This document shows, one piece after another, positions 63,579 through 64,000 of a stretch of 64,000 bases of DNA (position 1 is its first letter; each line of letters begins with the position of its first letter). The stretch is taken from positions 1 to 64,000 of the forward strand of contig MCFH01000089.1 of the NCBI GenBank assembly GCA_002104945.1, read 5' to 3'. The notes beneath the pieces were generated by a model. That model searched no databases. It was not told the DNA's origin and saw only the letters and a program-made list of their open reading frames with translations. Position numbers and translations under genes: made by a program. This stretch comes from Piromyces finnis. Taxonomy: Eukaryota; Neocallimastigomycota; Neocallimastigomycetes; Neocallimastigales; Neocallimastigaceae.

Positions 63579-64000
63579 TTACTTTTTATCATTTTCAACA
63601 ATCTCTTCATCTTTTTCGTTAAATGTATTATTATTAAAATTATCATTGTATATTCCAGTAATTAATTTTGAAGATATAGATGTTAATCTATCTTCGACAC
63701 CATAAAATATATTTTGAATTACGCTATAAGGGTCCTCAAAAGATAATTGAGATATAAAAGAATAATTACCTTTTTTCATTCCAAAACGGGACATTGGCAA
63801 AATTGTGTTATCACGACACATAAAATTAGTTAATAATTCTGTATGTTGATTATTATAAGATGAAGAAGAATCGACATTAACAATTCTTTTTAATTGCATT
63901 AAAATATTCTTCTTACGTAATTCAAAATCAATGTCCATTGAATTACCATATACAATATATCTAGACCTATTCTTGTCAATGTATTTGTTATTAAAAAGAG
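63579..64000 (-). CDS. RPB1: RNA polymerase largest subunit, C-terminal part, continues past the window
   Basis: The frame is open from the window edge to a stop at 63579. It encodes the end of an RPB1 homologue: Q/N-H-T-E-L-L (about 63823-63840) followed by CRDNTILPMSRFGMKKG and SFEDPYSVIQNIFYGVEDRLTSISSKLITG, the conserved C-terminal clamp segment in which a RHxxLLxDxM motif and SFE(E/D) precede the end of the core. An Asn/Asp/Lys-rich tail ends the protein. It covers the region missing from 46408-48570 on the same strand. Either the gene is split into two cistrons, as the archaeal A' and A'' subunits are, or this belongs to a rearranged or second copy; the rest lies outside the window. Confidence 0.85.
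   Translation of the reverse strand, partial: LFNNKYIDKNRSRYIVYGNSMDIDFELRKKNILMQLKRIVNVDSSSSYNNQHTELLTNFMCRDNTILPMSRFGMKKGNYSFISQLSFEDPYSVIQNIFYGVEDRLTSISSKLITGIYNDNFNNNTFNEKDEEIVENDKK

Noticed and set aside
44888-64000. Yeast-type cytoplasmic linear plasmid as the source of the block
   Set aside because: Those plasmids also carry a capping enzyme and RNA polymerase, but their polymerase is protein-primed and their RNAP subunits are fused; here RPB1 and RPB2 are separate, a D5 helicase is present and PolB is NCLDV-like.
1-64000. tRNA, rRNA or CRISPR array
   Set aside because: No cloverleaf with a GTTCGA-type T-loop, no conserved rRNA segment and no spaced direct repeats with unique spacers were seen.

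Overview
The window is extremely AT-rich nuclear DNA with small spliceosomal introns, long homopolymers, Asn-rich proteins, a secreted protein with a fungal CBM1, a hevein-type chitin-binding protein, a Stealth phosphotransferase, a bacterial-type Na+ symporter and chromovirus LTR retrotransposons. Together these point to a fungus, most likely an anaerobic gut fungus (Neocallimastigomycota). The phylum-level call is inference from base composition and gene content.

Layout. 1-4416: 3' part of a multi-exon beta-helix/EGF/class C GPCR gene, which I could assemble exon by exon with frame kept throughout. 5852-9019: a Stealth glycosyl-phosphotransferase with two homologous halves, the second apparently non-catalytic. 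12225-13760: a prokaryote-like sodium symporter, followed by a duplicated and rearranged upstream region carrying a solo-LTR-like insertion. 15345-16820: a secreted protein with a long Thr/Ser-rich 10-residue repeat tract and a C-terminal CBM1. 17340-17580: a relatively GC-rich decayed coding fragment. 18740-32336: nested retrotransposons, namely a Copia RNase H remnant, a Ty3/Gypsy chromovirus (element 1, 605-bp LTRs), and inside its gag a second, nearly intact chromovirus (element 2, about 726-bp LTRs, 5-bp target duplication ACCAG). Both chromoviruses carry an 11-nt primer-binding site abutting the 5' LTR that is perfectly complementary to an LTR segment about 35 nt downstream of a TATAAATA box, the arrangement expected for Tf1/sushi-type self-priming.

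32337-44619: lineage-specific secreted-protein region. It contains a truncated secreted protein cut by the element 1 LTR, and a near-palindromic cluster: Cys-rich anchored protein (-), ankyrin protein (+), a 1.1-kaa secreted coiled-coil protein (-), ankyrin paralogue (-), Cys-rich paralogue (+). A CBM18 protein with 13-residue tandem repeats follows.

44888-64000 (running off the right edge): a block of genes typical of nucleocytoplasmic large DNA viruses (NCLDV), without introns and on both strands. It holds a uracil-DNA-glycosylase homologue whose catalytic Asp is replaced, the N-terminal two thirds of an RNA polymerase largest subunit, a shredded three-domain mRNA capping enzyme, an RNA polymerase second subunit with two or three frameshifts near its start, a D5-type SF3 helicase, two unknown proteins, an intact family B DNA polymerase, and the C-terminal part of an RNA polymerase largest subunit 15 kb from the N-terminal part. 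This looks like an endogenised giant-virus segment in partial decay: transcription and capping genes are frameshifted while the replication genes remain open. The three-domain capping enzyme, D5 helicase and UDG suggest an asfarvirus/poxvirus-like (Pokkesviricetes) affinity, but that is inference without phylogeny.
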